Shown: positions 1 to 10,402 of the stretch, in pieces
Position numbering within the stretch: position 1 is the first letter of the stretch
Layout of the letters: each line of letters begins with the position of its first letter
Origin: Flavobacterium sp.
GTDB taxonomy: Bacteria; Bacteroidota; Bacteroidia; Flavobacteriales; Flavobacteriaceae
Direction of reading: 5' to 3'
Assembly (NCBI RefSeq): GCF_027531905.1
Contig: NZ_JAPZSU010000003.1
Location: 22,195-86,194 of the forward strand
DNA length: 64,000 nt
Program-made: the position numbers and the translations under genes
The notes under the pieces: model-generated
What the model was told of the DNA's origin: nothing
Seen by the model: only the letters and a program-made list of their open reading frames with translations
Databases searched by the model: none

Positions 1-1018
1 TAGGAACAGTGATTGCTGTGTAAAAGAATGTAAAGATAACTATTAAGCTAGCAAATACAAAATTATACCAAAAACCAAAGATATCACTAAAAGCACTAAC
101 AATTGTTTGAGAAGTTTCAGATTTTGACAAACCAGCTACAGCAGCTGGAATAAACATAATAGCTTGAGCAAAAATAATCGGCATAACTCCAGAAGCATTT
201 AACTTCAAAGGAATCCATTGTCTATTACCGCCCATCATATCTTGTTCAAAATCACCTGAAGTCGTACGACGTGCATATTGTACAGGTATTTTTCTAACTG
301 CCATTACAAGTAATACACAAGAAATAATTACCAACAACCAAATAATAACTTCGATAACCAATAACATTGGCCCACCATTATTGTTTGTCACTCTTGTAGT
401 AAACTCTTGAATAAAGGCCTGTGGGAATCTAGCTAAGATACCTACCATTATTAACAGTGAAATACCATTTCCAATCCCTTTATCGGTGATTTTTTCACCT
501 AACCACATTGCAAAAATTGTTCCTGTTACCAGAATAACAACTGAAGAAAATAAGAATTCAAAAGAATTAAAACCTAACAAAAAGGCACTACTTGGTAATG
601 TTCTGTAAAGATTGTAGATATAAGTTGGCCCTTGAACTAAAGTAATTCCGATAGTTAACCAACGAGTAATCTGATTGATTTTCTTTCTGCCACTTTCACC
701 ATCACTTTGTAATTTTTGCAAATAAGGAATCGCAATTCCCATTAACTGAACTACAATAGAAGCCGAAATATAAGGCATGATACCTAAAGCAAAAACCGAC
801 GCCTTAGAAAATGCACCCCCAGTAAACATATCCAATATCGATCCGATACCCTCTTTAGTTTGACCAGCTAAACCTGTTAATTGAGTAGCATCAATTCCAG
901 GTAATGTAACATGTGCACCAAAACGATAAACTAAAAGAAGTCCTAAAGTAATAAGAATTCTATTTTTTAGTTCCTCAATCTTCCAAACATTACTTAATGA
1001 TTCAAAAAATTTCTTCAT
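1..1018 (-). CDS. secY: Protein translocase subunit SecY (C-terminus beyond window edge)
   Basis: Reverse-strand translation from ATG at 1018 reads MKKFFESLSNVWKIEELKNRILITLGLLLVYRFGAHVTLPGID..., typical SecY; directly downstream of rplO; open to the window edge. Confidence 0.95.
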   Translation of the reverse strand, partial: MKKFFESLSNVWKIEELKNRILITLGLLLVYRFGAHVTLPGIDATQLTGLAGQTKEGIGSILDMFTGGAFSKASVFALGIMPYISASIVVQLMGIAIPYLQKLQSDGESGRKKINQITRWLTIGITLVQGPTYIYNLYRTLPSSAFLLGFNSFEFLFSSVVILVTGTIFAMWLGEKITDKGIGNGISLLIMVGILARFPQAFIQEFTTRVTNNNGGPMLLVIEVIIWLLVIISCVLLVMAVRKIPVQYARRTTSGDFEQDMMGGNRQWIPLKLNASGVMPIIFAQAIMFIPAAVAGLSKSETSQTIVSAFSDIFGFWYNFVFASLIVIFTFFYTAITVP

Positions 1019-1031
1019 ATTAGTTGAAAAA

Positions 1032-1484
1032 TTATAATGTTACGGCTTCACCTCCAGCAGCTTCGATAGCGGCTTTTGCAGTAGCAGTAAATTTGTGAGC
1101 AGATACCTTTAATTTTGCTTTCAATTCTCCTCTTCCTAAAATCTTAACGATTTCATTTTTTGTAGCCAAACGATTTGCAACAAAAACTGTCATATCAACA
1201 GTATCAGTTACAACACCATTATCAACCAATAATTGAAGGGTATCTAAATTAACACCTTCGTATTCTTTACGATTGATGTTTGTGAAACCAAACTTAGGAA
1301 CACGTCTTTGAAGCGGCATTTGCCCACCTTCAAAACCAATCTTTTTAGAATAACCAGAACGAGATTTAGCTCCTTTGTGACCTCTTGCAGAAGTACCACC
1401 TTTACCAGAACCTTCTCCTCTACCTAATCTTTTATTTTGATTGTGTGTAGAACCCTCAGCAGGTTGTAAATTACTTAAATTCAT
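1032..1484 (-). CDS. rplO: 50S ribosomal protein L15
   Basis: MNLSNLQPAEGSTHNQNKRLGRGEGSGKGGTSARGHKGAKSRSG; spc operon position. Confidence 0.98.
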   Translation of the reverse strand: MNLSNLQPAEGSTHNQNKRLGRGEGSGKGGTSARGHKGAKSRSGYSKKIGFEGGQMPLQRRVPKFGFTNINRKEYEGVNLDTLQLLVDNGVVTDTVDMTVFVANRLATKNEIVKILGRGELKAKLKVSAHKFTATAKAAIEAAGGEAVTL

Positions 1485-1495
1485 ACCAGTATTTG

Positions 1496-1678
1496 TTATT
1501 TAATTTCTTCAACAGAAACTAAGTGTTTAACTTTATTTATCATCCCAAGGATAGCAGGATTTGAATCATGCTCTACAACTTGTCCCATTTTACGTAGACC
1601 TAAAGCCTCTAAACCTCTTTTTTGAGTAAGAGGACAGTTGATTTTACTACGTACTTGTTTTACTAATAATTTAGCCAT
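1496..1678 (-). CDS. rpmD: 50S ribosomal protein L30
   Basis: 60 aa L30-like sequence between L15 and S5. Confidence 0.97.
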   Translation of the reverse strand: MAKLLVKQVRSKINCPLTQKRGLEALGLRKMGQVVEHDSNPAILGMINKVKHLVSVEEIK

Positions 1679-1690
1679 AATTTCCTTGAA

Positions 1691-2215
1691 TTAACCTTTA
1701 AAAACTTTCTCTAATGAAACCCCTCTTTGTTTTGCAACAGTATGAGCGCTTCTCATTTGTAATAAAGCGTCAAAAGTTGCTTTAACCACATTATGAGGAT
1801 TAGAAGATCCTTGAGATTTTGATAATACATCATGAATTCCTACTGATTCAAGAACTGAACGAACAGCTCCACCAGCAATAACTCCAGTACCATGAGAGGC
1901 AGGAATTAAAAATACACGTGCACCACCAAATTTACCTTTTTGTTCGTGAGGAACAGATTGACCGTTCAAAGGAATTCTAACTAAATTTTTCTTAGCATCT
2001 TCTACTGCTTTAGCAATAGCTTCAGAAACATCTTTAGATTTACCTAATCCGTGTCCAACCACTCCATTTTCATCACCAACCACTACAATCGCAGAAAAAC
2101 CAAACGCTCTACCACCTTTTGTAACTTTAGTAACACGATTCACACTTACCAAACGATCTTTTAATTCAAGACCACTTGGTTTTACTAACTCTATATTCTT
2201 GTACTTATTAGACAT
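1691..2215 (-). CDS. rpsE: 30S ribosomal protein S5
   Basis: [46 protein letters not shown]. Confidence 0.98.
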   Translation of the reverse strand: MSNKYKNIELVKPSGLELKDRLVSVNRVTKVTKGGRAFGFSAIVVVGDENGVVGHGLGKSKDVSEAIAKAVEDAKKNLVRIPLNGQSVPHEQKGKFGGARVFLIPASHGTGVIAGGAVRSVLESVGIHDVLSKSQGSSNPHNVVKATFDALLQMRSAHTVAKQRGVSLEKVFKG

Positions 2216-2221
2216 ACTATA

Positions 2222-2572
2222 TTAGAATTTAAGCCCAGCCGCTCTTGCGCCTTCTGCTAATGATTTAATACGACCATGATATAAATAACCTCCTCTGTCG
2301 AAAGTTACTGTTTCAATACCAGCTTTCAAAGCTTTTTCTGCAACTAATTTACCAACTGCAGTTGCAACTTCAATATTCGTACCTTTTCCTATTTCTTTTT
2401 CTCTTGAAGAGGCAGCTAACAAAGTAACACCATTTACATCATCAATTAATTGAGCATAAATTTCTTTGTTACTTCTAAAAACAGATAGTCTTGGTTTAGT
2501 AGCTGAACCACTAATCGTTTTTCTAATTCTGAATCTAATTCTCTGTCTTCTTTCAGGTTTTGTTAATGACAT
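2222..2572 (-). CDS. rplR: 50S ribosomal protein L18
   Basis: L18 sequence and operon order. Confidence 0.98.
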   Translation of the reverse strand: MSLTKPERRQRIRFRIRKTISGSATKPRLSVFRSNKEIYAQLIDDVNGVTLLAASSREKEIGKGTNIEVATAVGKLVAEKALKAGIETVTFDRGGYLYHGRIKSLAEGARAAGLKF

Positions 2573-2583
2573 AATCTTATTTT

Positions 2584-3126
2584 TTAAGCTGATTTACCTG
2601 CTTTTCTTCTTAATACTTCACCTACAAATTTAACCCCTTTACCTTTGTAAGGCTCTGGTTTACGGAAACCTCTAATTTTTGCAGCAACTTGTCCTAAAAG
2701 TTGTTTATCAAAAGAAGTTAACTTAACAATTGGGTTCTTTCCTTTTTCAGAAATAGTTTCCAAAGTCACCTCTGGAGCAATTTCTAAAATAATATTGTGA
2801 GAAAAACCTAAGGCTAAATCTAGTTTTTGTCCTTGATTTGAAGCTCTATAACCAACTCCAACCAATTCTAAAGATTTAGTAAAACCTTCACTTACACCAA
2901 CAATCATATTATTGATTAAAGAACGATACAAACCGTGCTTTGCTCTTTGGTCTTTGTGATCAGACGATCTTTCAATTGTAACTTGACCGTCTTCAACTTT
3001 TACAGTAACATCTGAGAATTCCTGTGTTAGTTGACCATTTTTTCCTTTTACAGTAATAATACCATCTTTAACTTCAACAGTTACTCCGGCAGGGATTACA
3101 ATTGGACTTTTACCTATTCTTGACAT
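2584..3126 (-). CDS. rplF: 50S ribosomal protein L6
   Basis: [19 protein letters not shown]...[10 protein letters not shown]. Confidence 0.98.
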   Translation of the reverse strand: MSRIGKSPIVIPAGVTVEVKDGIITVKGKNGQLTQEFSDVTVKVEDGQVTIERSSDHKDQRAKHGLYRSLINNMIVGVSEGFTKSLELVGVGYRASNQGQKLDLALGFSHNIILEIAPEVTLETISEKGKNPIVKLTSFDKQLLGQVAAKIRGFRKPEPYKGKGVKFVGEVLRRKAGKSA

Positions 3127-3145
3127 CTTATCTAGTCTTTAAAAA

Positions 3146-3544
3146 TTAGTATACGTAACAAATTACTTCTCCTCCAACATTCAATTGCTTAGCTTGTTTT
3201 CCTGTCATCAAACCTTTTGATGTAGAAACAATAGCAATTCCTAATCCATTAAGGATTCTAGGCAATTTAGAAGCACCTGCGTATTTACGTAAACCTGGTT
3301 TACTAATTCTTTGGATATCTTTAATTACAGGCTCTTTAGTAACTTTATCGTACTTCAAAGCAATTTTGATAGAACCCTGAACAGTGTTGTTCTCAAATTT
3401 GTAACTTAAGATGTAACCTTGATCGAATAAGATCTTAGTTATTTCTTTTTTTAGATTAGAAGCCGGAATTTCAACAACTTTGTGGTTTGCAGCCACAGCG
3501 TTTCTAACTCTCGTCAAATAATCTGCAATTGGATCTGTATACAT
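3146..3544 (-). CDS. rpsH: 30S ribosomal protein S8
   Basis: MYTDPIADYLTRVRNA...GLGIAIVSTSKGLMTGKQA. Confidence 0.98.
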   Translation of the reverse strand: MYTDPIADYLTRVRNAVAANHKVVEIPASNLKKEITKILFDQGYILSYKFENNTVQGSIKIALKYDKVTKEPVIKDIQRISKPGLRKYAGASKLPRILNGLGIAIVSTSKGLMTGKQAKQLNVGGEVICYVY

Positions 3545-3606
3545 ATGTATTAATTTGCGGTAACGGTTTTCGAACTATTCGAACCTGAAACCAGTTTATA
3601 AATGTG

Positions 3607-3634
3607 AAAAAACAGACGTGATTACTCACGTCTG
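3607..3634 (-). terminator. Terminator-like hairpin inside the spc operon, between rpsN and rpsH
   Basis: Perfect 9-bp stem CAGACGTGA/TCACGTCTG (3613-3634) followed on the minus strand by six T (3612-3607). Confidence 0.6.
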
Positions 3635-3646
3635 AATATTATTTTT

Positions 3647-3916
3647 CTACCAAGATGCTTTTTTAACACCTGGTATCAATCCATTGTTAGCCATTTCACG
3701 GAATGTAACACGTGAAATACCGAATTGACGCATATACCCTCTTGGTCTACCTGTTAATTTACAACGATTGTGCAAACGAACTGGCGAAGCATTTTTCGGT
3801 AATTTTTGCAAACCTACAAAATCTCCAGCTTCTAACAAAGCTTTTCTTTTCTCAGCATACTTAGCTACCGTTTTTTCTCTTTTCACCTCACGGGCTTTCA
3901 TTGATTCTTTAGCCAT
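3647..3916 (-). CDS. rpsN: 30S ribosomal protein S14
   Basis: 89 aa S14, C-terminal [20 protein letters not shown]. Confidence 0.98.
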   Translation of the reverse strand: MAKESMKAREVKREKTVAKYAEKRKALLEAGDFVGLQKLPKNASPVRLHNRCKLTGRPRGYMRQFGISRVTFREMANNGLIPGVKKASW

Positions 3917-3919
3917 ATC

Positions 3920-4471
3920 TTAATTCTTTTTAAAAGGTAAACCTAATTCAGCCAACAATGACTTTGCTTCTTTGTCAGTTTTTGCAGAAGTAACGAAGGA
4001 AATATCCATACCAGATATTTTGTTTACTTTATCAATATCAATTTCAGGGAAAATGATTTGTTCTAAAACTCCTAAGTTATAATTTCCTCTTCCGTCAAAA
4101 CCAGTAGATTTAATACCACTGAAGTCTCTTACACGAGGTAAAGATGAAGTAATAAGTCTATCTAAAAACTCATACATTCTTTCTCCACGTAAAGTCACTT
4201 TTGCACCAATTGGCATTCCTTTTCTAAGTTTAAAAGACGCAACGTCTTTCTTAGAAATTGTAGCTATTGCTTTTTGTCCAGTAATCTTAGTTAACTCTTC
4301 AACTGCATAGTCAATTAGTTTTTTATCAGATACTGCTGCACCAACTCCTTTACTCAATACAATTTTTTCCAATTTTGGAACTTCCATTATATTTGAGTAA
4401 CCGAACTCTTCTTTAAGAGCAGCAATAACTCTGCTCTTATATTCTTCTTTTAGTCTAGGTATATATGCCAT
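3920..4471 (-). CDS. rplE: 50S ribosomal protein L5
   Basis: L5 sequence; operon order. Confidence 0.98.
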   Translation of the reverse strand: MAYIPRLKEEYKSRVIAALKEEFGYSNIMEVPKLEKIVLSKGVGAAVSDKKLIDYAVEELTKITGQKAIATISKKDVASFKLRKGMPIGAKVTLRGERMYEFLDRLITSSLPRVRDFSGIKSTGFDGRGNYNLGVLEQIIFPEIDIDKVNKISGMDISFVTSAKTDKEAKSLLAELGLPFKKN

Positions 4472-4473
4472 TA

Positions 4474-4788
4474 CTATAGTACTTGATTAGATTTTTTTGA
4501 AAATCTTACTTTCTTATCTCCTTCTACTCTAATACCTACTCTTGTAGTTTCCTTTGTTTTAGGATCTATAAGAGCAATGTTAGAAATTTGTATAGAAGCT
4601 TCCTTTTTTACAATACCACCTTGAGGGTTTTTAGCACTTGGCTTCGTGTGTTTAGAAACCATGTTTACACCTTCAACAATCGCTTTGTTTTTCTCACGGT
4701 AAACACGTAATACTTTACCTTCAGCACCTTTATGGTCTCCAGCAATTACTCTTACGATATCTCCTGATTTTATTTTTAGCTTTATCAT
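4474..4788 (-). CDS. rplX: 50S ribosomal protein L24
   Basis: [25 protein letters not shown] (KOW motif). Confidence 0.98.
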   Translation of the reverse strand: MIKLKIKSGDIVRVIAGDHKGAEGKVLRVYREKNKAIVEGVNMVSKHTKPSAKNPQGGIVKKEASIQISNIALIDPKTKETTRVGIRVEGDKKVRFSKKSNQVL

Positions 4789-4799
4789 CTTATAACGAA

Positions 4800-5168
4800 T
4801 TAAAGCACTTCTGGTGCTAATGATACAATTTTCATGAATTGTTTTTCACGAAGTTCTCTTGCTACCGGACCAAAAACACGAGTTCCTCTCATCTCACCAG
4901 CTGCATTTAACAATACACATGCATTGTCATCAAATCTGATGTATGAACCATCGGCTCTTCTTACTTCTTTTTTGGTACGTACAACCACTGCAGTTGAAAC
5001 AGCTCCTTTTTTTACGTTTCCGTTTGGAGTTGCATCTTTGATAGAAACTACAATCTTGTCACCAACAGAGGCATACCTTCTTTTGGTACCTCCTAAAACA
5101 CGGATAGTTAAAACTTCTTTAGCTCCTGTGTTATCTGCTACTTTTAGTCTTGATTCTTGTTGTACCAT
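4800..5168 (-). CDS. rplN: 50S ribosomal protein L14
   Basis: [27 protein letters not shown]. Confidence 0.98.
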
Positions 5169-5170
5169 AA

Positions 5171-5428
5171 TTATTTAGCTCTTTCTAAGATTTCAACTAA
5201 TCTCCAACATTTTGATTTACTCAAAGGACGCGTTTCGCTGATTCTTACAGTATCTCCAATGTTACAGTCGTTTGTTTCGTCGTGTGCAACAAATTTCTTT
5301 GTTTTCAACACGAACTTACCGTATAAAGGGTGCTTTACTTTAGTTACTTGCGCAACAACAATAGACTTATCCATTTTGTTTGAAGTAACCACACCAATTC
5401 TTTCTTTTCTTAAATTTCTTTTTTCCAT
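5171..5428 (-). CDS. rpsQ: 30S ribosomal protein S17
   Basis: S17 sequence; operon order. Confidence 0.98.
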   Translation of the reverse strand: MEKRNLRKERIGVVTSNKMDKSIVVAQVTKVKHPLYGKFVLKTKKFVAHDETNDCNIGDTVRISETRPLSKSKCWRLVEILERAK

Positions 5429-5445
5429 CTTTCAGCAGATTACAA

Positions 5446-5637
5446 TTATTGTAACTCTCTTTTAGTAAGTTCTGTAGCTAATCTAGCAACCGTTCTACGT
5501 ACACTTCTAATTTGAAGTGGATTTTCGATCGGAGAAATAGCGTGAGCCATTTTTAAATCGGCATAAACCTTTTTAGTTTGACTTAGTTTTTCTTGCAACT
5601 CCGCTGCAGAAAGATCTTTTATTTCTGATTGTTTCAT
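5446..5637 (-). CDS. rpmC: 50S ribosomal protein L29
   Basis: 63 aa L29; operon order. Confidence 0.97.
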   Translation of the reverse strand: MKQSEIKDLSAAELQEKLSQTKKVYADLKMAHAISPIENPLQIRSVRRTVARLATELTKRELQ

Positions 5638-5648
5638 AATAATATAGA

Positions 5649-6074
5649 TTATGCTTCAAAATCTCTTGCAACAACGAATTTAGTTTTTACTGGAAGCTTT
5701 TGAGCTGCAAGACGTAACGCCTCTTTAGCAACTGACAAAGGTACTCCTCCAACTTCGAACATAATTCTTCCGGGTTTAACTACAGCTGCCCAATATTCTA
5801 CGGCACCTTTACCTTTACCCATACGTACCTCAAGAGGCTTCTTAGTGATTGGTTTGTCTGGAAATATTTTAATCCATAATTGTCCTTCTCTTTTCATGTA
5901 ACGAGTTGCAGCGATACGCGCAGCTTCGATTTGACGAGAGGTTAAGAACATTCCATCTTCATGTACAGATTTAATACCAAACATTCCATTTGAAAGTTCA
6001 TGTCCTCTTTGAGAATTCCCTTTCATTTTACCCTTTTGTACCTTACGATACTTTGTTCTTTTAGGCTGTAACAT
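5649..6074 (-). CDS. rplP: 50S ribosomal protein L16
   Basis: [24 protein letters not shown]. Confidence 0.98.
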   Translation of the reverse strand: MLQPKRTKYRKVQKGKMKGNSQRGHELSNGMFGIKSVHEDGMFLTSRQIEAARIAATRYMKREGQLWIKIFPDKPITKKPLEVRMGKGKGAVEYWAAVVKPGRIMFEVGGVPLSVAKEALRLAAQKLPVKTKFVVARDFEA

Positions 6075-6093
6075 TTTTTTTTAGTTTAAAAAT

Positions 6094-6846
6094 TTACTTT
6101 CTTTTACGAGCGTCTGGTTTTCCACCTTTATTAAAAGGTTTTCTGTCTCCTCTAGAAGAATCTCCCCCTTTACCACCAGCTTGTTTTTTATCCATGCCAG
6201 CAAGTGGAGAAAGATCTCTCTTTCCGTAAACTTCACCTTTCATGATCCACACTTTAATTCCCATTCTACCATACGTAGTATGAGCCTCAGCAAGCGCATA
6301 ATCAATATCAGCTCTGAAAGTTGATAGAGGAATTCTACCTTCTTTGAAACCTTCTGAACGTGCCATCTCAGCACCATTCAAACGACCAGAAATCAAAACT
6401 TTAATTCCTTCAGCGTTCATACGCATAGAGGCTGCGATCGCCATTTTAATAGCACGTCTGTAAGAAATACGACTTTCAATTTGACGACAGATGCTTGTAG
6501 CAACTAGATACGCGTCAAGTTCAGGTCTTTTGATTTCAAAGATGTTGATTTGAACCTCTTTGTCAGTAATTTTCTTAAGTTCTTCTTTCAACTTGTCTAC
6601 CTCTTGTCCACCTTTACCGATAATGATACCAGGTCTAGCAGTAGTGATAGTAACGGTTACAAGTTTCAAAGTTCTCTCAATGATTACTTTTGATACACTA
6701 GCTTTTGATAAACGAGCATGAACATACTTTCTGATTTTGTGATCTTCGGCTAATTTATCACCGTAATCATTTCCACCATACCAGTTTGAGTCCCATCCTC
6801 TGATGATACCAAGTCTATTTCCAATTGGATTTGTCTTTTGTCCCAT
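6094..6846 (-). CDS. rpsC: 30S ribosomal protein S3
   Basis: [27 protein letters not shown] domain [13 protein letters not shown]. Confidence 0.98.
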   Translation of the reverse strand: MGQKTNPIGNRLGIIRGWDSNWYGGNDYGDKLAEDHKIRKYVHARLSKASVSKVIIERTLKLVTVTITTARPGIIIGKGGQEVDKLKEELKKITDKEVQINIFEIKRPELDAYLVATSICRQIESRISYRRAIKMAIAASMRMNAEGIKVLISGRLNGAEMARSEGFKEGRIPLSTFRADIDYALAEAHTTYGRMGIKVWIMKGEVYGKRDLSPLAGMDKKQAGGKGGDSSRGDRKPFNKGGKPDARKRK

Positions 6847-6851
6847 GCTGC

Positions 6852-7265
6852 TTAAGAATTGCTTTGTGTGTTATTGATAGCTCCCAACACGATTGTTACG
6901 TGATTAGAACGTTTTCTTATTCTGTGTGCTCTTCCTTGTGGAGCTGGACGAAGTCTTTTCAACATCATTCCACCATCTACACGGATTTCCTTAACAAATA
7001 AACCAGCTTCTTCTAAACTAGCTTCACTATTTTTTTGCTCCCAGTTGTTGATTGCAGATAATAATAGTTTTTCTAATTTTCTTGAAGCTTCTTTAGAACT
7101 GAATCTTAATATGTTAAGTGCTCTTTCTACCTTCTGACCTCTTACTAGATCTGCTACTAAGCGCATTTTTCTAGGTGAAGTAGGGCAGTTATTTAACTTC
7201 GCGAAAGCAATAGACTTATTAGCCTCTTTTCTCGCATCTGCTGTTTCTCTTTTACGAACTCCCAT
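6852..7265 (-). CDS. rplV: 50S ribosomal protein L22
   Basis: L22 core [29 protein letters not shown]. Confidence 0.98.
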   Translation of the reverse strand: MGVRKRETADARKEANKSIAFAKLNNCPTSPRKMRLVADLVRGQKVERALNILRFSSKEASRKLEKLLLSAINNWEQKNSEASLEEAGLFVKEIRVDGGMMLKRLRPAPQGRAHRIRKRSNHVTIVLGAINNTQSNS

Positions 7266-7271
7266 TGCTTC

Positions 7272-7550
7272 TTATTTTTTACCTTTATTTTTTGCTCCAG
7301 CATGACCTCTAAAAGATCTAGTTGGTGAAAATTCTCCTAATTTATGTCCTACCATGTTTTCTGTAACGTAAACAGGTACAAACTGACGACCGTTATGAAC
7401 TGCGATAGTTTGTCCAACAAAGTCTGGAGTAATCATAGAAGCTCTAGACCAAGTCTTTACAACTCCTTTATTACCACCTGCGATGTTTTCTTCAACTTTC
7501 TTTTCTAACTTATAATGAACGAAAGGTCCTTTTTTTAATGAACGTGCCAT
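7272..7550 (-). CDS. rpsS: 30S ribosomal protein S19
   Basis: [19 protein letters not shown]. Confidence 0.98.
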   Translation of the reverse strand: MARSLKKGPFVHYKLEKKVEENIAGGNKGVVKTWSRASMITPDFVGQTIAVHNGRQFVPVYVTENMVGHKLGEFSPTRSFRGHAGAKNKGKK

Positions 7551-7556
7551 ATCTTA

Positions 7557-8381
7557 TTATTTCTTTCTACGTTCTACGATATACTTGTTACTCGGGTTTT
7601 TCTTAGAACGTGTTCTATAACCTTTAGCTGGTATTCCATTTCTTGAACGTGGATGTCCACCAGAAGAACGTCCTTCTCCACCACCCATTGGGTGATCAAC
7701 AGGGTTCATTGCAACAGGTCTTGTTCTAGGTCTTCTTCCTAACCATCTAGTTCTACCAGCTTTTCCTGATACAACTAATTGATGATCTGAATTAGAAACT
7801 GCTCCTATAGTAGCCGAACACGTTAACAAAATTAATCTTGTTTCACCTGATGGCATTTTTATAGTTGCGTATTTTCCATCTCTTGCCATTAATTGAGCAA
7901 ATGTTCCAGCAGAACGAGCAATTACAGCTCCTTGACCTGGTCTCAATTCGATACAAGAAATTACAGTTCCAAGTGGAACTCTACTTAAAGGTAAAGTGTT
8001 ACCAATTTCAGGTTGAGATTCTGCACCAGAAACTACTTTCTGACCCACTTTCAAACCATTTTGAGCGATAACATAAGTTTTCTCACCATCAGCATAAGCT
8101 AATAAAGCGATAAAAGCAGTACGATTTGGATCGTATTCAATTGATTTTACCGTAGCAGGAATTCCTTCTTTTGTACGTTTAAAATCGATAATACGATATC
8201 TCTGCTTGTGACCACCACCCGTATAACGCATGGTCATCTTTCCTTGACTATTTCTACCTCCAGAGTTTTTTATCGGCGCTATCAAAGAGCGTTCCGGCTT
8301 ATCAGTTGTAATAGCGTCATAACCATTCACAACTCTAAATCGCTGACCTGGGGTAATAGGTTTTAATTTTCTTACTGACAT
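7557..8381 (-). CDS. rplB: 50S ribosomal protein L2
   Basis: L2 C-terminal signature [24 protein letters not shown]. Confidence 0.98.
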   Translation of the reverse strand: MSVRKLKPITPGQRFRVVNGYDAITTDKPERSLIAPIKNSGGRNSQGKMTMRYTGGGHKQRYRIIDFKRTKEGIPATVKSIEYDPNRTAFIALLAYADGEKTYVIAQNGLKVGQKVVSGAESQPEIGNTLPLSRVPLGTVISCIELRPGQGAVIARSAGTFAQLMARDGKYATIKMPSGETRLILLTCSATIGAVSNSDHQLVVSGKAGRTRWLGRRPRTRPVAMNPVDHPMGGGEGRSSGGHPRSRNGIPAKGYRTRSKKNPSNKYIVERRKK

Positions 8382-8387
8382 TTTATC

Positions 8388-8678
8388 TTAGATATTGTTG
8401 TAAAAATCAATTGTTTCTCCTTCTTGTACTTGAACAATTGCTTTTTTAATTGCATTTGTCTTTCCACTGATTAAACCACTTTTAGTGTATTTTGTAGTTC
8501 TGTCTGGTCTTACATTCATAGTATTAACACTAACAACGTTTACTCCGTAAGCAGCCTCAACAGCTTTCTTAATTTCAACTTTGTTTGCTTTTCTGTTAAC
8601 TTCGAATCCAAAACGGTTCAAAACTTCACTTTCTTTGGTTACTTTTTCCGTTACTATAGGTTTAATTATGATGCTCAT
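8388..8678 (-). CDS. rplW: 50S ribosomal protein L23
   Basis: L23 sequence; operon order. Confidence 0.97.
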   Translation of the reverse strand: MSIIIKPIVTEKVTKESEVLNRFGFEVNRKANKVEIKKAVEAAYGVNVVSVNTMNVRPDRTTKYTKSGLISGKTNAIKKAIVQVQEGETIDFYNNI

Positions 8679-8684
8679 ATCCTA

Positions 8685-9314
8685 TTATTTACTTAAATTA
8701 TCTTCAATTACTTCCAAAGAACTCTCCAAAAGCACTAAATTATTAGCATTTAAAATAGCGTAAGTGCTTAATTCTGAACTACTTACAACATTAGAAGCCT
8801 TTAAATTACGTGACGACAAATATACATTTTTATTGGTATCACCCAATATAAATAGTGATTTTTTATTTTCTAACTCTAAAGCTTTCAAAACATTAATGAA
8901 ATTTTTAGTGCTTGGCGTTTCAAAATTAAAGTCTTCCAAAACAATGATGTTTGATTCTTTAGCTTTTATAGAGAAAGCAGATTTTCTAGCCAATCTTTTT
9001 AAGTTTTTATTCAATTTGAATGAATAACTTCTTGGTCTTGGCCCAAAAACAGTTCCACCACCTTTAAACAATGGATTTTTTGCACTACCCGCACGAGCAG
9101 TACCAGTTCCTTTTTGTTTTTTAATCTTACGAGTACTTCCTGCTACTTCAGCTCTTTCTTTAGCTTTGTGCGTACCTTGTCTTTGATTAGCAAGATATTG
9201 CTTAACATCAAGATATACTGCGTGATTATTTGGTTCAATTGCGAATACTGAATCAGAAAGTTGAACTTTTCTTCCAGTATCTTTTCCGTTGAAATCTAAT
9301 ACTTTTACTTCCAT
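8685..9314 (-). CDS. rplD: 50S ribosomal protein L4
   Basis: KKQKGTGTARAGSAKNPLFKGGGTVFGPRPRSY. Confidence 0.98.
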   Translation of the reverse strand: MEVKVLDFNGKDTGRKVQLSDSVFAIEPNNHAVYLDVKQYLANQRQGTHKAKERAEVAGSTRKIKKQKGTGTARAGSAKNPLFKGGGTVFGPRPRSYSFKLNKNLKRLARKSAFSIKAKESNIIVLEDFNFETPSTKNFINVLKALELENKKSLFILGDTNKNVYLSSRNLKASNVVSSSELSTYAILNANNLVLLESSLEVIEDNLSK

Positions 9315-9931
9315 TACTTCTGAATGATTACATAAGAGTTGTTATGCCCAGGAACACATCCTTTAATAACTAGTAAGTTCTTATCAGAAACTACTTTTAA
9401 AACTCTAAGGTTTTGAACTTTTACATTTTCTCCTCCCATTCTTCCAGCCATACGCATTCCTTTGAATACTCTAGATGGATAAGAAGAAGCTCCTACAGAA
9501 CCTGGCGCTCTTAAACGGTTATGTTGACCATGAGTTGCTTGACCAACACCACCAAAACCGTGACGTTTCACAACCCCTTGAAAACCTTTACCTTTAGACA
9601 CACCTTGTACATCCACAAATTCTCCTTCTTCAAAAATAGAAACATCAATAAGATCTCCTAATTTTTGTTCAGTTGCAAAATCTTGAAATTCAACGACTTT
9701 TTTCTTAGCAACAGTTCCCGCTTTTTTAAAGTGACCTAAAGCCGCTTTCGTGGAATGTTTCTCGTTTTTGTCATCGAAACCAAGTTGCAACGCTTCATAC
9801 CCGTCAACCTCTTTGGTTCTGACTTGGGTAACAACACATGGTCCAGCTTCGATTACTGTACAAGGAATATTTTTCCCGTTTTCATCGAAAATACTAGTCA
9901 TGCCGATTTTTCTACCAATTAACCCAGACAT
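9314..9931 (-). CDS. rplC: 50S ribosomal protein L3
   Basis: [19 protein letters not shown]. Confidence 0.98.
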   Translation of the reverse strand: MSGLIGRKIGMTSIFDENGKNIPCTVIEAGPCVVTQVRTKEVDGYEALQLGFDDKNEKHSTKAALGHFKKAGTVAKKKVVEFQDFATEQKLGDLIDVSIFEEGEFVDVQGVSKGKGFQGVVKRHGFGGVGQATHGQHNRLRAPGSVGASSYPSRVFKGMRMAGRMGGENVKVQNLRVLKVVSDKNLLVIKGCVPGHNNSYVIIQK

Positions 9932-10005
9932 AAATATTAATTATTAATTATTAAATATAAATATAGAACGCAGCTTTTAAGCAAATTCTATTTTTTTTGT
10001 GGGTG

Positions 10006-10036
10006 CAAAGGTATAACTTATTTACACACAATCCAA
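10006..10036 (-). promoter_or_regulatory. Bacteroidetes-type promoter upstream of rplC
   Basis: Minus strand reads TTG-N20-TACCTTTG, matching the published TTG-N17-23-TAnnTTTG consensus. Confidence 0.7.
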
Positions 10037-10085
10037 AAAATATTTTTTTGCCTAAAAACAGCGTTCTTAAATACTCTAGAACTAC

Positions 10086-10391
10086 TTAAACTTTGATTTC
10101 AACTTCAACTCCACTAGGCAATTCTAATTTCATTAAAGCATCAATTGTTTTAGATGAAGAAGAATAAATATCAATTAATCTCTTATATGACATTACTTCA
10201 AACTGCTCTCTTGCTTTCTTATTTACGTGCGGAGAACGCAATACTGTAAATAATTTTTTGTGTGTTGGCAATGGAATTGGACCAGTTACCACAGCACCAG
10301 TAGTTTTTACTGTTTTCACAATCTTTTCAGCAGATTTATCCACCAACATATGATCGTAAGATTTCAATTTTATTCTGATTTTTTGACTCAT
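10086..10391 (-). CDS. rpsJ: 30S ribosomal protein S10
   Basis: [25 protein letters not shown]. Confidence 0.98.
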
Positions 10392-10402
10392 TTTCTTAAA
10401 GA

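Noticed and set aside
3565-3590. GGTTCGAATAG resembling a tRNA T-arm between rpsN and rpsH
   Set aside because: No cloverleaf, acceptor stem or anticodon arm could be formed around it
4834-5465. Plus-strand ORFs opposite rplN/rpsQ and similar antisense ORFs across 5-13 kb
   Set aside because: They overlap well-identified ribosomal genes on the other strand and show no recognisable family
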